A program made the position numbers and the translations under genes. From Streptomyces ureilyticus (GTDB taxonomy: Bacteria > Actinomycetota > Actinomycetes > Streptomycetales > Streptomycetaceae): DNA of 49,479 nucleotides. The notes beneath the pieces are model-generated. The model was not told the origin of the DNA, did no database searches, and saw only the letters and a program-made list of their open reading frames with translations. Below, in pieces: positions 8,297 through 16,455 of the stretch (position 1 is the first letter of the stretch; the number at the start of each line of letters is the position of its first letter). The stretch spans positions 1 to 49,479 of the forward strand of contig NZ_JAAKZX010000055.1 of the NCBI RefSeq assembly GCF_011045025.1, read 5' to 3'.

Positions 8297-9483
8297 GACC
8301 CCAGATACGCCCGCCACTGCTCGGTGAACTTCTCCGGGGTCGTCTCCAGCACGTCCCGCATCGCGTCCTCCACCGCACCCTCGCGCGAACCGTGCGCGCC
8401 CACCGCGCGGTAGAACTCGCCGAGGCGGACCTCGCCCCATCGTTCGGCGATCAGCCGGCAGGCCATCCAGCCGGCCTCGTACGCCTCCGCCAGCCCGCCC
8501 GCCTCCCCGCCGAACTCGAAATCCTTGTCGGCCGGGAGCCCGCCGGGGGCGCGCCCCTCGCGCACCGCGTCCCGCAGTTCGGGGGCGACCTGTGCCGGAC
8601 CGCGGCCGGTGCCGCGGTAGCCGACCCAGTCCGCGTAGCCCTCGGAGAGCCACAGGGGGGTGGCCGCCGAGGTCTGCGCGCGGGTCGCGACATGGGTGGT
8701 CTCGTGGGTGAGGACGACCTGCCGGCCGAAGCCGCCCAGGACGGCGTACGCGTCGGGGTTGACCACGATCCGGTCCGCGGGCGCCTTCGCCGCGCCTCCC
8801 GTCTCGCCGGTGGTGACCGCCGCTATCCCCCGGTATCCGGACGCGGGCGCCCCGAGCAGCTGAGCCATCTCCTCCAGCGACTCCGGTACGAGGACGACGA
8901 CCCGCCCCGACCACTCCTCGCCCCATGCCTCCCGCACCGCGGGCACCGCGCGGTCGGCCAGTTCGGCGTACCCGCGCAGGGCCTTGGTGCTCTGCCCGAC
9001 CCCGAGGATGAGGCTGTGCTCCCCGCGTGCGACCTGGACGGCGCCCTGCTCCCACAGCTGTTCGCTGGCGTCCTTGGCGGGCCGGTCGGCGGCGACGTAC
9101 CAGTGGCCTTCGGCGCGTCTCAGGCTCAGGGTGCGGGCGGCGACGAGGGGCGCCTTGTCGTAGCCGGCTATGCGGTAGCTGAGGTCCGCTTCGGCGGTGG
9201 CGCGGTCGCCGGAGCGGTGGAAGCCGGTCACGCGGTAGGACCAGGACTCCAGCGGCAGGGCCCGCAGCCGTTCGAACTCGGTGCGGGCGGCGGCCCGTTC
9301 ACCACTGGGCGCCCACGTCGTGACGTACGCGCTGCCGTTGCCGTAGAGCACCGCCTGAGCCCGCCGGTCGAGCAGCCGCTGGACGTCCGCGGCGGCGGGG
9401 TCGGAGCCCGTCGAGCCGCAGGCGACCAGACCGGCCAGCAACAGCCCGATCATCCACCACGGCACATGCGTACGACCAGCCAC
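8284..9483 (-). CDS. Lipoprotein with gluzincin-type HExxH metalloprotease domain
   Basis: 399 residues. The N-terminus is a lipoprotein signal (MIGLLLAGLVAC, lipobox Cys at residue 22). A beta-rich domain resembling a SnoaL/NTF2-type fold covers roughly residues 30-135. The C-terminal part holds TH-ETTH (His260, Glu261, His264) followed 17 residues later by PLWLSEGYADW, whose Glu281 would be the third zinc ligand. That spacing fits the peptidase MA-like gluzincin family. The protein is probably a membrane-anchored extracellular peptidase. Its 3' end overlaps the convergent GT87 gene by 13 bases. The substrate is unknown. Confidence 0.8.
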   Translation of the reverse strand: MAGRTHVPWWMIGLLLAGLVACGSTGSDPAAADVQRLLDRRAQAVLYGNGSAYVTTWAPSGERAAARTEFERLRALPLESWSYRVTGFHRSGDRATAEADLSYRIAGYDKAPLVAARTLSLRRAEGHWYVAADRPAKDASEQLWEQGAVQVARGEHSLILGVGQSTKALRGYAELADRAVPAVREAWGEEWSGRVVVLVPESLEEMAQLLGAPASGYRGIAAVTTGETGGAAKAPADRIVVNPDAYAVLGGFGRQVVLTHETTHVATRAQTSAATPLWLSEGYADWVGYRGTGRGPAQVAPELRDAVREGRAPGGLPADKDFEFGGEAGGLAEAYEAGWMACRLIAERWGEVRLGEFYRAVGAHGSREGAVEDAMRDVLETTPEKFTEQWRAYLGSQLG

Positions 9484-9516
9484 AAGTCCTGATCGTACGG
9501 GCCCGCCCCTCCAGGG

Positions 9517-10545
9517 TCAGGGGCGCGTCACGGAGGAGATCGGCATCATGCCGACGGGGTCGTAGCGCACGGGAGCGCCGGGGTAGGGCGCGTGGATCAC
9601 CTGGCCGTTGCCCATGTACATCCCGATATGGCTGGCGTCGCTTCGGTAGGTGACGAGGTCGCCGGGCCGCGCCTGCGAGAGCGGCACCCGGTGGCCGGCG
9701 TGCGCCTGGGCCTGCGAGGTGCGCGGGAGACCGACGCCGGCCTGCGCGTACGACCACTGCATGAGGCCCGAACAGTCGAAGCCGGTGGGCCCGTTGGCGC
9801 CCCAGACGTAGGGGCGGCCGACGGCCGAGCGGGCCGCGGCGACGGCGGCTGCCGCGCGCGCGGAGGGCGGGACGGCGCCGCCGAGGTCGGGGACGAGGCC
9901 GGAGCGGGAGGCCCGCTCGTGGGCGGCGCGCTCCTCGTCCGCCATCGCGTTCAGGAGCTGCCGGGCCCTGCCGAGCTTCCGCTCAACCGCCCGTTTGTGG
10001 TGGGTGACGGCCACGCGGCTCTTCTCCAGCTCGGCGAGGTCGCGGGTGGCTTCCCGGCGTTCCTGGGAGAGCCGCCTCATGGCGCCCCGGAGGTCCTTGA
10101 GTGCTCCGGCCTGGCGGGTGCCGATCCGGTCGAGTACGGCCGCCTTGTCGAGGTAGTCGTCTGGGTCCGCGGAGAGCATCAGCGCCAGGGAGGGGTCGAG
10201 GCCGCCCGAGCGGTACTCGGCACCGGCGAGCGAGCCGATCGCGTCCCGCATGGTGTTGATGCGGTCCTGCTGGCGGGCGATCCGGTCCTGGGCGGTGGTC
10301 ACCTTCTCGCGCAGGGCATCCGCACGCTCAGCGGCCTTGTTGTGCGCCTCGGTGGCCCGCTCGGCCTCCGCGTACAGCCGGTCCACCTCGGCGCGTGCGT
10401 CGTCCTGGGGTGCGGCCGGCGCGGATGGTGTGGCGCCGGCCGGTACGAGACCGAGGGCCGTTGCCGCGGCGGACAGTACGCAAAGGGTGGCGCTGCGGGC
10501 GCCCCGGTCGAGACCGGATGATGCGGGACGGCGATGTGAACCCAC
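9517..10545 (-). CDS. Secreted NlpC/P60 peptidoglycan hydrolase with coiled-coil N-terminus
   Basis: 342 residues from the GTG at 10545, chosen because GGGAGAG lies 8-9 bases upstream and because the product then opens with VGSHRRP, like its paralogue at 11822-12853. A signal peptide ends near GATPSAPA. Residues ~55-220 are Ala/Arg/Glu-rich coiled coil, as in RipA-type proteins. The C-terminal NlpC/P60 domain carries the Cys-His-His set: GFDCSGLMQW, SHIGMYMG and VIHAPYPG. Such enzymes cut D-Glu-mDAP bonds in stem peptides during division, and the coiled coil autoinhibits or docks to FtsX-like partners. The fold and catalytic set are read directly; the role is by family. Confidence 0.9.
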   Translation of the reverse strand: MGSHRRPASSGLDRGARSATLCVLSAAATALGLVPAGATPSAPAAPQDDARAEVDRLYAEAERATEAHNKAAERADALREKVTTAQDRIARQQDRINTMRDAIGSLAGAEYRSGGLDPSLALMLSADPDDYLDKAAVLDRIGTRQAGALKDLRGAMRRLSQERREATRDLAELEKSRVAVTHHKRAVERKLGRARQLLNAMADEERAAHERASRSGLVPDLGGAVPPSARAAAAVAAARSAVGRPYVWGANGPTGFDCSGLMQWSYAQAGVGLPRTSQAQAHAGHRVPLSQARPGDLVTYRSDASHIGMYMGNGQVIHAPYPGAPVRYDPVGMMPISSVTRP

Positions 10546-10746
10546 GGAAAACCGCTCTCCCTTCCGCTGACGGACCCCTGAGTCGGGGGAAACGCGCCAG
10601 ACAGTAGCCGCGCGACTACACAACGAACAAAGCCCTCGGCATGCACACACCGTGACGACCCGCCTCAGACGCAGGTCATCGGCGGGGCAGAGGGCCGGTG
10701 GGGAGCGGCGGAATTCCCCCGTTCGGCCGGGCGCGATCCAGAGCGC

Positions 10747-11790
10747 TCAGCCAAGGTGGCGCTCGAAGAACGCCATCGTCCGGTCCATCGAGTCCGGCCA
10801 GCGCGGCGCGAAGGTGTGTCCTTCACCGGCGTACTTCACGAACTCGACGCTCTTGCCCGCCGCTTCGAAGTCGGCGACCACCCGTTCCGACCAGGCGATC
10901 GGGCAGGTGTCGTCGGCGGTGCCGTGATGGAGCAGCAGCGGCTCGGTCACCCGGTCTGCGTAGGTGAGCGGCGAGACCTGCTCCCAGAACTCCGGGTTCT
11001 CCTTGGGGGTGCCGTGTTTCTCCTCGATCTCGGCGACGATCGGATCGCCGTTACGGCGCTGGAAGTGGTCGATGTTCTCGGCCGGACGCGAGCTCACGGG
11101 CGCGTAGACCACCGCGGCGTCGAAGAGGCCGGGCGCCACCACCAGCGTGTTGTAGACGACGCCGCCGCCCATCGAGCGTCCGAGCAGGCCGATCCGCTCT
11201 CCGTCGATCTCCGGCCGGCCGGACGAGCGCAGCGCCATGGCGGCGCCGATGACGTCCTCGGTGTAACCGAGGCGGAGGTTCACGTCGTTGTCGGCGTCGT
11301 TGTCGGAGTCCGCGTGGTTGCGGTAGTCGGTGTGCAGCACCACGTAGCCGTTACGGGCCAGCAGGTCCTGTTCGCGGGCGAGGCCGCGCCCGGTGGTGTA
11401 GACGGCCGGGTCGATGTAGCCGTGGGCCAGCACCAGCGCCGGGAACGGGCCCTTGCCGCGGGGGATGTTCATGAGGCCCGAGATGGTGAGCCCGTTCGCC
11501 TCGTACGTGACCGTGTAGCTGGTGTAGGCGTCGGTCCGGGCACGTACGGCGCCGAGCCGCAGGTCCGAGCCCGTGTGCTTGCGCGCGATCAGGCCCGGGA
11601 TCGACACCGGGTTGGCCGGCGAAGAGCTCGGACTGGGCGTCGCACTGGGGGACTTGCTCGCCGCGTGGGACGACGCCGGTGGATTCGTACGCCCGGCATC
11701 TTCGCCGCCATCGCTTCCGGTGCAGCCGACCGCCGCCACCAGGGCCAGTACCAGCCCGGCGGCGATACGGGCCGTGCCCGGTATCCACAT
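10747..11790 (-). CDS. Alpha/beta hydrolase lipoprotein (S9/dipeptidyl-peptidase-like)
   Basis: 347 residues. The signal ends in a lipobox (ALVAAVGC, Cys23), followed by a Ser/Pro-rich linker to about residue 62. The hydrolase domain shows ALVLAHGYIDPAV (oxyanion region), GLLGRSMGGGV with nucleophile Ser206 (GxSxG), the acid region HHGTADDTCPI, and GEGHTF with the catalytic His. The order and spacing fit the prolyl-oligopeptidase/S9 hydrolase group, so it is probably a membrane-anchored extracellular peptidase or esterase. It sits between two NlpC/P60 genes transcribed in the same direction, but the gaps on both sides (31 and 201 bases) leave operon membership open. Confidence 0.83.
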   Translation of the reverse strand: MWIPGTARIAAGLVLALVAAVGCTGSDGGEDAGRTNPPASSHAASKSPSATPSPSSSPANPVSIPGLIARKHTGSDLRLGAVRARTDAYTSYTVTYEANGLTISGLMNIPRGKGPFPALVLAHGYIDPAVYTTGRGLAREQDLLARNGYVVLHTDYRNHADSDNDADNDVNLRLGYTEDVIGAAMALRSSGRPEIDGERIGLLGRSMGGGVVYNTLVVAPGLFDAAVVYAPVSSRPAENIDHFQRRNGDPIVAEIEEKHGTPKENPEFWEQVSPLTYADRVTEPLLLHHGTADDTCPIAWSERVVADFEAAGKSVEFVKYAGEGHTFAPRWPDSMDRTMAFFERHLG

Positions 11791-11821
11791 GCGGCCCAGT
11801 ATCGCCCGAGCCGCGTGGGGA

Positions 11822-12853
11822 TCAGATGCGTACGCCGAACTGGAAGGTGCCGATGGTGCTCATCGACTCGAAGCGGACCACGGTGCCCGGCTTCGGGGCG
11901 TGAATGATCGTGTCGTTGCCCGCGTACAGGCCGACGTGCCCGAGGTTGTTGAAGAACACCAGGTCGCCGGGCGCGAGCTCGCCGCGGCCGATCTTCGTGC
12001 CGTCGTTGTGCTGCGTGTACGTGGTCCGGGTGATCCCCACCCCGGCCTGGGCGTAGGCCCACTGGGTCAGCCCGGAGCAGTCGTAGGAGTTGGGGCCGCT
12101 GCCACCGGAGACGTACGGCTTGCCGAGCTGGGTCTCGGCGGCGGCGAGGGCGGCGGCACCGCGGCCGGAGGCCGGCTTCTCGTTGCCGAGGTCGACGCGG
12201 TCCCCGGCGGAGCGGCTGGCGCGCTGCTCCTCGGCGGCGAGCGCCGCCTTCTCCTTGGCGGTCAGGGTGTTGAGAAGCTTCTGCGCGTCGGAGAGCTTGC
12301 CCTGGATTTCCTTCTTCTTCTCGCCGAGGGTCTTGCGGGTGTCGGCGAGGTCCTTGAGCTTCTCGGCGGCTTCCTGGCGCTGCTGGGCGAGCGTGCGCTG
12401 CTTCTCCTGGACCTTCTTCAGCGTCTCGACCTGCTGAGAGCTCATCTGGTCCATCGCGGACGCTTTGTCGAGGTAGGTGTCCGGGTCGGAGGAGAGGAAC
12501 AGCTGCACGGAGGGGTCGATGCCGCCCGTGCGGTACTGGGAGCTGGCCATCAGGCCGAGGCCGTCCCGGAGTTCGTTGAGATCGCCCTGGCCGCGTGCGA
12601 CCTGGTCCTGGAGAGTGTCGATCTCTTTCTCGAGCTTGTCCTGCTTCTCCTTGGCCCCGTTGTACTTGTCGGTGGCCAGCTCCGACTCGTGGTAGAGCTT
12701 GTCGACCTTGGCCTTGACCTCGTCCTTGCTCGGCTTCTCGCTCGGTGCGGCGTTGGCCGCCTGCGAGGTGAGGGCCACGGCGGCAGCGGCGGCAGTGGTG
12801 AGCACGGTCACGCGGGTGCGGCTCGGCTGCTTAGGTCGACGGTGGGACGCCAC
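11822..12853 (-). CDS. Secreted NlpC/P60 peptidoglycan hydrolase with coiled-coil N-terminus (paralogue)
   Basis: 343 residues from the GTG at 12853, with AAGGAG 9 bases upstream. The start reads VASHRRPKQP, closely parallel to the VGSHRRP start of the paralogue at 9517-10545. The signal peptide ends around SQAANAAPSE. Residues ~45-230 are a long Lys/Glu/Gln-rich coiled coil. The C-terminal NlpC/P60 domain has SYDCSGLTQWAY, LGHVGLYAGND and IIHAPKPG as the Cys-His-His residues. It is probably a stem-peptide endopeptidase for septal wall remodelling or germination. The 5' leader is unusually long and structured (12910-13021), so expression is probably controlled after transcription starts. Confidence 0.9.
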   Translation of the reverse strand: MASHRRPKQPSRTRVTVLTTAAAAAVALTSQAANAAPSEKPSKDEVKAKVDKLYHESELATDKYNGAKEKQDKLEKEIDTLQDQVARGQGDLNELRDGLGLMASSQYRTGGIDPSVQLFLSSDPDTYLDKASAMDQMSSQQVETLKKVQEKQRTLAQQRQEAAEKLKDLADTRKTLGEKKKEIQGKLSDAQKLLNTLTAKEKAALAAEEQRASRSAGDRVDLGNEKPASGRGAAALAAAETQLGKPYVSGGSGPNSYDCSGLTQWAYAQAGVGITRTTYTQHNDGTKIGRGELAPGDLVFFNNLGHVGLYAGNDTIIHAPKPGTVVRFESMSTIGTFQFGVRI

Positions 12854-13205
12854 GTGGGCGAGCTCCTTCATTACCTCAGCCGCCACCGAGAACACCGGTT
12901 GGCGGGGCCCCTCCACCGTCGCTCCCGATGAGCGATCACCCGAGTGGAGGTTCGAGGCCAGACCTTAGTGATCCTCCTGTGATCAGATCAAATCCTTGCA
13001 GGAAAAATCTCGGCTACCGAGCGTTTTCTTTACACCGAACTCACATGCGGTAATGCACGCTTGACACTACGTTGCGTGAAGACCGTGCCAATTCGGGCAT
13101 GCGGCACAGAAGTTGCAGTTGGGATCTACGGTCCTCATGGGGCGTACGCCGCAGAAGCTCCGCCCTGCTGGAGAGGGCCGGGACGCCTTCCCGCACGGAC
13201 CGCGC
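12854..13205. other. 352-base spacer: leader and promoter region of the NlpC/P60 gene
   Basis: No coding frame with biased third positions was found. On the minus strand the region holds the NlpC/P60 promoter and a structured leader. It also holds the sequence downstream of the NYN-domain gene, where no clear terminator was seen apart from the small hairpin at 13009-13021. Confidence 0.6.
12910..13021 (-). promoter_or_regulatory. Structured 5' leader of the NlpC/P60 gene (candidate riboswitch or attenuator)
   Basis: Read on the minus strand, CTCGG-TAG-CCGAG at 13021-13009 is followed directly by ATTTTT, like a short intrinsic terminator. Next TGATC/GATCA at 12985-12969 can pair around an AGGAG-containing loop. 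Then comes a two-part hairpin: CCTCCAC (12950-12944) with GTGGAGG (12916-12910), inside which TCGCTC (12935-12930) pairs with GAGCGA (12924-12919). It ends about 57 bases before the GTG start. Actinomycete cell-wall hydrolase genes are often controlled by c-di-AMP (ydaO) riboswitches, but I could not match the ydaO core, so the class is left open. Confidence 0.45.
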
Positions 13206-14555
13206 TCAACCCCGCGAAAATCGCTTGAGCAGCACCGCGGAAGCCACCGGCCGCGCGCCCGCCTTGGCCACTCCGTCGGCCACCTCGCGGTCGGTCGAAG
13301 CGACGATGACGGGCCGCCCGGGCGGCTCGGCGCGCACCAGCTGGCGGATCAACTCATCGGCGGTGACGCCCGCTTTGGAGAACAGCACCCGTACCCCGCG
13401 CGGCGGCGCGAGCAGCACCGGGGCAGCCAGTTCGGCCCCGTCGAAGACGCAGGTGACCTCGGCGCCGGTCTGCGCGGCGAGCTGCGAGAGCTGGCCGAGG
13501 AGGCGCAACCGCTGCTTTTCCAGGGGCATTTGGGGATAGCCGGTCTTGGTGACGTTGTAGCCGTCGACGACCAGATGCGCCTGGGGCAGCGCGAGCAGCT
13601 GGTCGAGGATCGCGGGATCGTTGTCGGACAGCGCGCGGGCGGCGATGTCCTTCGGGGTCATCCGTCCCGGTTCGACCGCGTCCACGGTCTCGGCGGGCCG
13701 TACCGACACGGGCGGCAGGGCCAGCTCGCGCCGCAGCCCCTGTGCCGCGTCCAGCACGGTGTCGAGCAGCAGCCGTACGCGCATGTCCTCGACGCTGCGG
13801 CCCTCCCGCGCCGCTCTGCGAGCGGCCTCCAGGGCGGCCTCGGTCTCCCCGAGCCGTGCCTTCAGCCGCCGGCTCTCGCTCTCGGCGGCCGACACCTGGG
13901 CCTGTCCCTCGGCGCGTACGGACTCGATCTCGCCCCGTACCTTCCGCAGGGCGGCCTCGCCGCGCTTGACGTCGCTGAGGGCCGAGCGCAGCTTGCGATG
14001 CAGCGACTCGGCCTCCTTCTTGGCCGACTCCAGCTCCGTACGCAGCCGTTCGGTCTCGGCCCTGGTCTGGCCGCGGGCCTCGGCAAGTTCCTGGCGCAGC
14101 CGCTCCAGCTCGGCGCGGTTCTCCTCGTCGGCGCGCTCGGCGTCCGCCCGCTGGGCCTCCTCGCCTGCGGCGGTCACCAGCTTCACCCAGCCCGTGGGCC
14201 GCAGCACATAGGCGGCGGCCGCCACGTCGAGCGGGTCCGCGGCCGGGGGCGGCGAGCCCGAGTCGAGGGCGCCGCAGAGCTCAGGCTGGGTCTCTCTGAA
14301 CCGCTCGCCGATCCGCTGCCGGAAGAGCGGATCGGTCTCCAGGGCCGCGGCCATGGCGTTCCCCGCGAACTTGGCGCGGCGGGTCGGGGTGAAGCGGGCG
14401 TACTGCCGCAGCTGGGTGGGCAACTCGGTGACCGTCAGCCCGCCGAAGCCGTCCGAGACGATCTGTACGACTCTGCGGCGCACTCCGTCGGGCATCGGGC
14501 GGTCGAGCACCTCAGCGGCGCCGTCGGCCGGCTCCCCGCCTGTGGTCTCCACCAT
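13206..14555 (-). CDS. NYN-domain (PIN-like) RNA-processing protein
   Basis: 449 residues. The N-terminal ~130 residues are helical (RRRVVQIVSDGFGGLTVTELP...). Residues ~135-250 form a long Arg/Glu/Ala coiled coil. The C-terminal domain begins AHLVVDGYNVTKTGYPQMPLEKQR, the hallmark DGYN-x(n) opening of YacP/NYN PIN-like nucleases, and continues with EVTCVFDGAE and VIVASTDREVADG, which supply the other acidic residues. The family is predicted to bind or cut structured RNA in the cytosol. The three-part architecture is typical of the actinobacterial form. The start at 14555 has GGGGTGACCG just upstream. Confidence 0.85.
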   Translation of the reverse strand: MVETTGGEPADGAAEVLDRPMPDGVRRRVVQIVSDGFGGLTVTELPTQLRQYARFTPTRRAKFAGNAMAAALETDPLFRQRIGERFRETQPELCGALDSGSPPPAADPLDVAAAAYVLRPTGWVKLVTAAGEEAQRADAERADEENRAELERLRQELAEARGQTRAETERLRTELESAKKEAESLHRKLRSALSDVKRGEAALRKVRGEIESVRAEGQAQVSAAESESRRLKARLGETEAALEAARRAAREGRSVEDMRVRLLLDTVLDAAQGLRRELALPPVSVRPAETVDAVEPGRMTPKDIAARALSDNDPAILDQLLALPQAHLVVDGYNVTKTGYPQMPLEKQRLRLLGQLSQLAAQTGAEVTCVFDGAELAAPVLLAPPRGVRVLFSKAGVTADELIRQLVRAEPPGRPVIVASTDREVADGVAKAGARPVASAVLLKRFSRG

Positions 14556-14589
14556 CGGTCACCCCAATACCTCGACGGGGCCCGCTCCC

Positions 14590-14829
14590 TCAGGAGCCGG
14601 CGCCCGGCCTGTCCACCAGTTCCACCTGATCCACCGCGTTGCACCAGCGGCAGCGCACCGACTCGATGGTCTCACTGACCACCTCCTGCTCCTCGACCTT
14701 CGGCTCACCGGCCAGATCGAGGTGCACGTACTCCACGACCTTCGACGAACGGGTCACGTCGAAACGCGTGAGATTGCCGCAGAGCGTGCAGCGCCACCGG
14801 GTCTCGGCGGTCGGCAGGGGAACCGTCAT
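14590..14829 (-). CDS. Small four-cysteine zinc-ribbon protein
   Basis: 79 residues from the ATG at 14829 (MTVPLPTAETRWRC). The frame extends upstream to 14964, but that segment is Arg/His-rich and not protein-like. Two Cys pairs, RCTLCGN near residue 15 and VRCRWCNAV near residue 60, are spaced as in a treble-clef or zinc-ribbon fold; the middle is acidic. It precedes the NYN-domain gene by 34 bases in the same orientation, so the two may be co-transcribed and act together in RNA metabolism (inference). It is conserved-looking but without a known function that I recognise. Confidence 0.72.
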   Translation of the reverse strand: MTVPLPTAETRWRCTLCGNLTRFDVTRSSKVVEYVHLDLAGEPKVEEQEVVSETIESVRCRWCNAVDQVELVDRPGAGS

Positions 14830-15001
14830 CGTCGCAGTCGCTCTCTTTCGTCGGTGTTCGTGCCGCTGTTCTTCATGCGCGCCGGGCAGCCCCGGAGCAC
14901 GTTGGCTCGTAACCCTACGGCCTGGCGTGTAGTCGACGCCCGTCACCGGGGAACGGCGAGGCACTCTGTGCTGTCTGGTCCGGTTACGTCATGATCTGGC
15001 C

Positions 15002-15733
15002 ATGATCGGCAACTGGGGTGCGACCCTCGTCCGAGCGGTCCGGAGTCAGTCCGCCCCGGTGACCCACTCACTGATCACCCTCTGCTGTCTGATCTTCCTG
15101 CTCGGCCCGGTCTCGGGGCTCAACCCCGTGTACGGCACCGGTGACGAGCTCCTCTCCGCACAGCGGGCCTATTTCGAGCGCTGGGGTGTCGTGCCCGTCG
15201 AACTGTTCAGCGGGGAAGCGCGCGCGGTCGTCACCCCGGCCACGGCGCTCTTCGTGCACGGCAGCTGGCTGCATCTCCTCGGCAACATGCTCTTCCTCTT
15301 CGTCTTCGGTGCGATGGCCGAGGAACGGATGGGCCACATCGGCTACGCCCTCTTCTACCTGGGCTGCGGCTGCCTCGCCCTGCTCGGCTACGCGGCCGCC
15401 CACGCCGACTCCGGGCACACCCTGGTCGGCGCCTCAGGGGCGATCTCCGCGGTCCTCGGCGCGTTCCTTTACCTGTTCCCCAAAGCCCGGGTGACCAGTC
15501 TCTTCCCGTTCTTGTTCTTCCTGCCGCTGCGTTTCCCGGCCTGGGTGGTCCTGCCGTTCTGGGTGGCCCTGCAGGGGCTGGCGGCGACCCGTGAGACCCA
15601 GGGCCCGGGGGTTGCCTATCTGGCCCACCTTCTGGGCTTTTCCTTCGGCTTCGGCTACGCGTGGGTGCGCTACCGCTGGACGGCTACAGTGAAATCCCCA
15701 GCGACGGCCACCGAGGGAGAAAACCAGCCGTGA
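15002..15733 (+). CDS. Rhomboid family intramembrane serine protease
   Basis: 243 residues with six to seven hydrophobic segments. The rhomboid signature is present: GSWLHLLGNMLFLFVFG (HxxxN in TM2), HTLVGASGAISAVLGAF (GxSG nucleophile Ser in TM4) and LAHLLGFSFGFGYAW (catalytic His in TM6). The enzyme cleaves substrates within or near the membrane. The start ATG at 15002 has no strong Shine-Dalgarno. The stop overlaps the GTG of the downstream Lrp-like gene by 4 bases (GTGA), so the two are translationally coupled. Substrates are unknown. Confidence 0.88.
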   Translation: MIGNWGATLVRAVRSQSAPVTHSLITLCCLIFLLGPVSGLNPVYGTGDELLSAQRAYFERWGVVPVELFSGEARAVVTPATALFVHGSWLHLLGNMLFLFVFGAMAEERMGHIGYALFYLGCGCLALLGYAAAHADSGHTLVGASGAISAVLGAFLYLFPKARVTSLFPFLFFLPLRFPAWVVLPFWVALQGLAATRETQGPGVAYLAHLLGFSFGFGYAWVRYRWTATVKSPATATEGENQP

Positions 15734-16011
15734 TCACCGCGATCGTGCTCATCAAGACCAGCGTGGACCGCATTCCCGAGATCGCCGAGTCGATCGCCGC
15801 GCTGGACTCCGTCAGCGAGGTCTTCTCCGTGACCGGTACGTACGATCTGATCGCCATGGTCCGGGTGAAGGCCCATGACGATCTGGCGGACATCATCCCC
15901 GGGCAGATCAGCAAGATTCCGGGCGTGGAGGGCACGGACACGCATGTGGCGTTCCGTACGTACTCGCAGCACGACCTGGAGGCGGCGTTCGCCATCGGCC
16001 TGGACAGCTGA
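15730..16011 (+). CDS. Stand-alone RAM-domain Lrp/AsnC-like protein
   Basis: 93 residues from the GTG at 15730, overlapping the rhomboid stop by 4 bases. The whole product (VITAIVLIKTSVDRIPEIAE...) is one RAM (ACT-like) domain with the pattern VFSVTGTYDLIAMVRVK, HDDLADIIPGQISKIPGVEGT. There is no helix-turn-helix, so it cannot bind DNA alone. Such proteins oligomerise and bind amino acids or other effectors, and may co-assemble with full-length Lrp proteins. Coupling to rhomboid is seen; its functional meaning is not known. Confidence 0.87.
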   Translation: MITAIVLIKTSVDRIPEIAESIAALDSVSEVFSVTGTYDLIAMVRVKAHDDLADIIPGQISKIPGVEGTDTHVAFRTYSQHDLEAAFAIGLDS

Positions 16012-16030
16012 GGCTCGTACCGGCCGCTGG

Positions 16031-16057
16031 ATGAAGAGTTCCTCATCTTGGGCTCAT
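16031..16057 (+). promoter_or_regulatory. 11-bp phased repeat, probable OmpR-type operator (site 1)
   Basis: ATGAA at 16031, CTCAT at 16042 and CTCAT at 16053 recur at exact 11-base steps, ahead of the small secreted protein and histidine-kinase genes. The same pattern, ATGAAG...TTCC...TCATC...GGCTCAT, appears at 18577-18614. OmpR/PhoB-type regulators bind direct repeats with 11-bp phasing, and such a regulator is encoded at 17898-18560, so autoregulation is likely. Confidence 0.6.
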
Positions 16058-16092
16058 CCTCCGTGCCGGGTTCCGCCCGCAGGATCTGAGCC

Positions 16093-16455
16093 ATGAGCTT
16101 CTCTCATCGCATCGCAGCCCTCGCAGCAGTCGTGGCCATTCCGCTGGGGATCGCCGCGACCAGTTACGCCCTGACCGACAGCCCGGAGTCTCCCAAGGTC
16201 CCTGCCAAGGTCGAGCTCGACAAGGGTGGGACACCCTCGGAGACCCCCTCGAAGAAACCCACCCCCAGTGACGAGGTCGTCTCCCGGCCTCCGGTGACCG
16301 ACGACGGCAACAACGACGGCGGCGGAGCGGGAGCCGGGACGGACGACGGAACAGGTGGCAAGACGAACGGCGGCGGAACAGGTGGCGGGTCAGATGACGA
16401 CGGGCCCGGCGACGACGGGCCTGGCGACGACGACGGTCCCGGCGACGACGGCTGA
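16093..16455 (+). CDS. Small secreted hydrophilic Gly/Asp-rich protein
   Basis: 120 residues. The signal peptide is MSFSHRIAALAAVVAIPLGIAATSYALT. A charged Pro/Ser/Lys linker follows, and then a low-complexity tail made of GGG/TDDG and GDDGPGDD units to the end. No known domain. The length and composition are those of the small secreted proteins often placed beside two-component systems in Streptomyces; it could be an extracytoplasmic partner of the adjacent sensor kinase (inference). The last 62 bases overlap the kinase gene in another frame. The phased repeat at 16031-16057 lies upstream. Confidence 0.75.
   Translation: MSFSHRIAALAAVVAIPLGIAATSYALTDSPESPKVPAKVELDKGGTPSETPSKKPTPSDEVVSRPPVTDDGNNDGGGAGAGTDDGTGGKTNGGGTGGGSDDDGPGDDGPGDDDGPGDDG

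Noticed and set aside
6850..9492. An 880-codon plus-strand frame over the GT87 and HExxH genes
   Set aside because: It lacks domains, and its composition is typical of antisense or shifted frames in high-GC DNA; the real genes are in other frames.
12910..13021. Assignment of the NlpC/P60 leader to the c-di-AMP (ydaO) riboswitch class
   Set aside because: The GGGTGA-like piece is there, but I could not place the other conserved ydaO segments, so only a structured leader is claimed.
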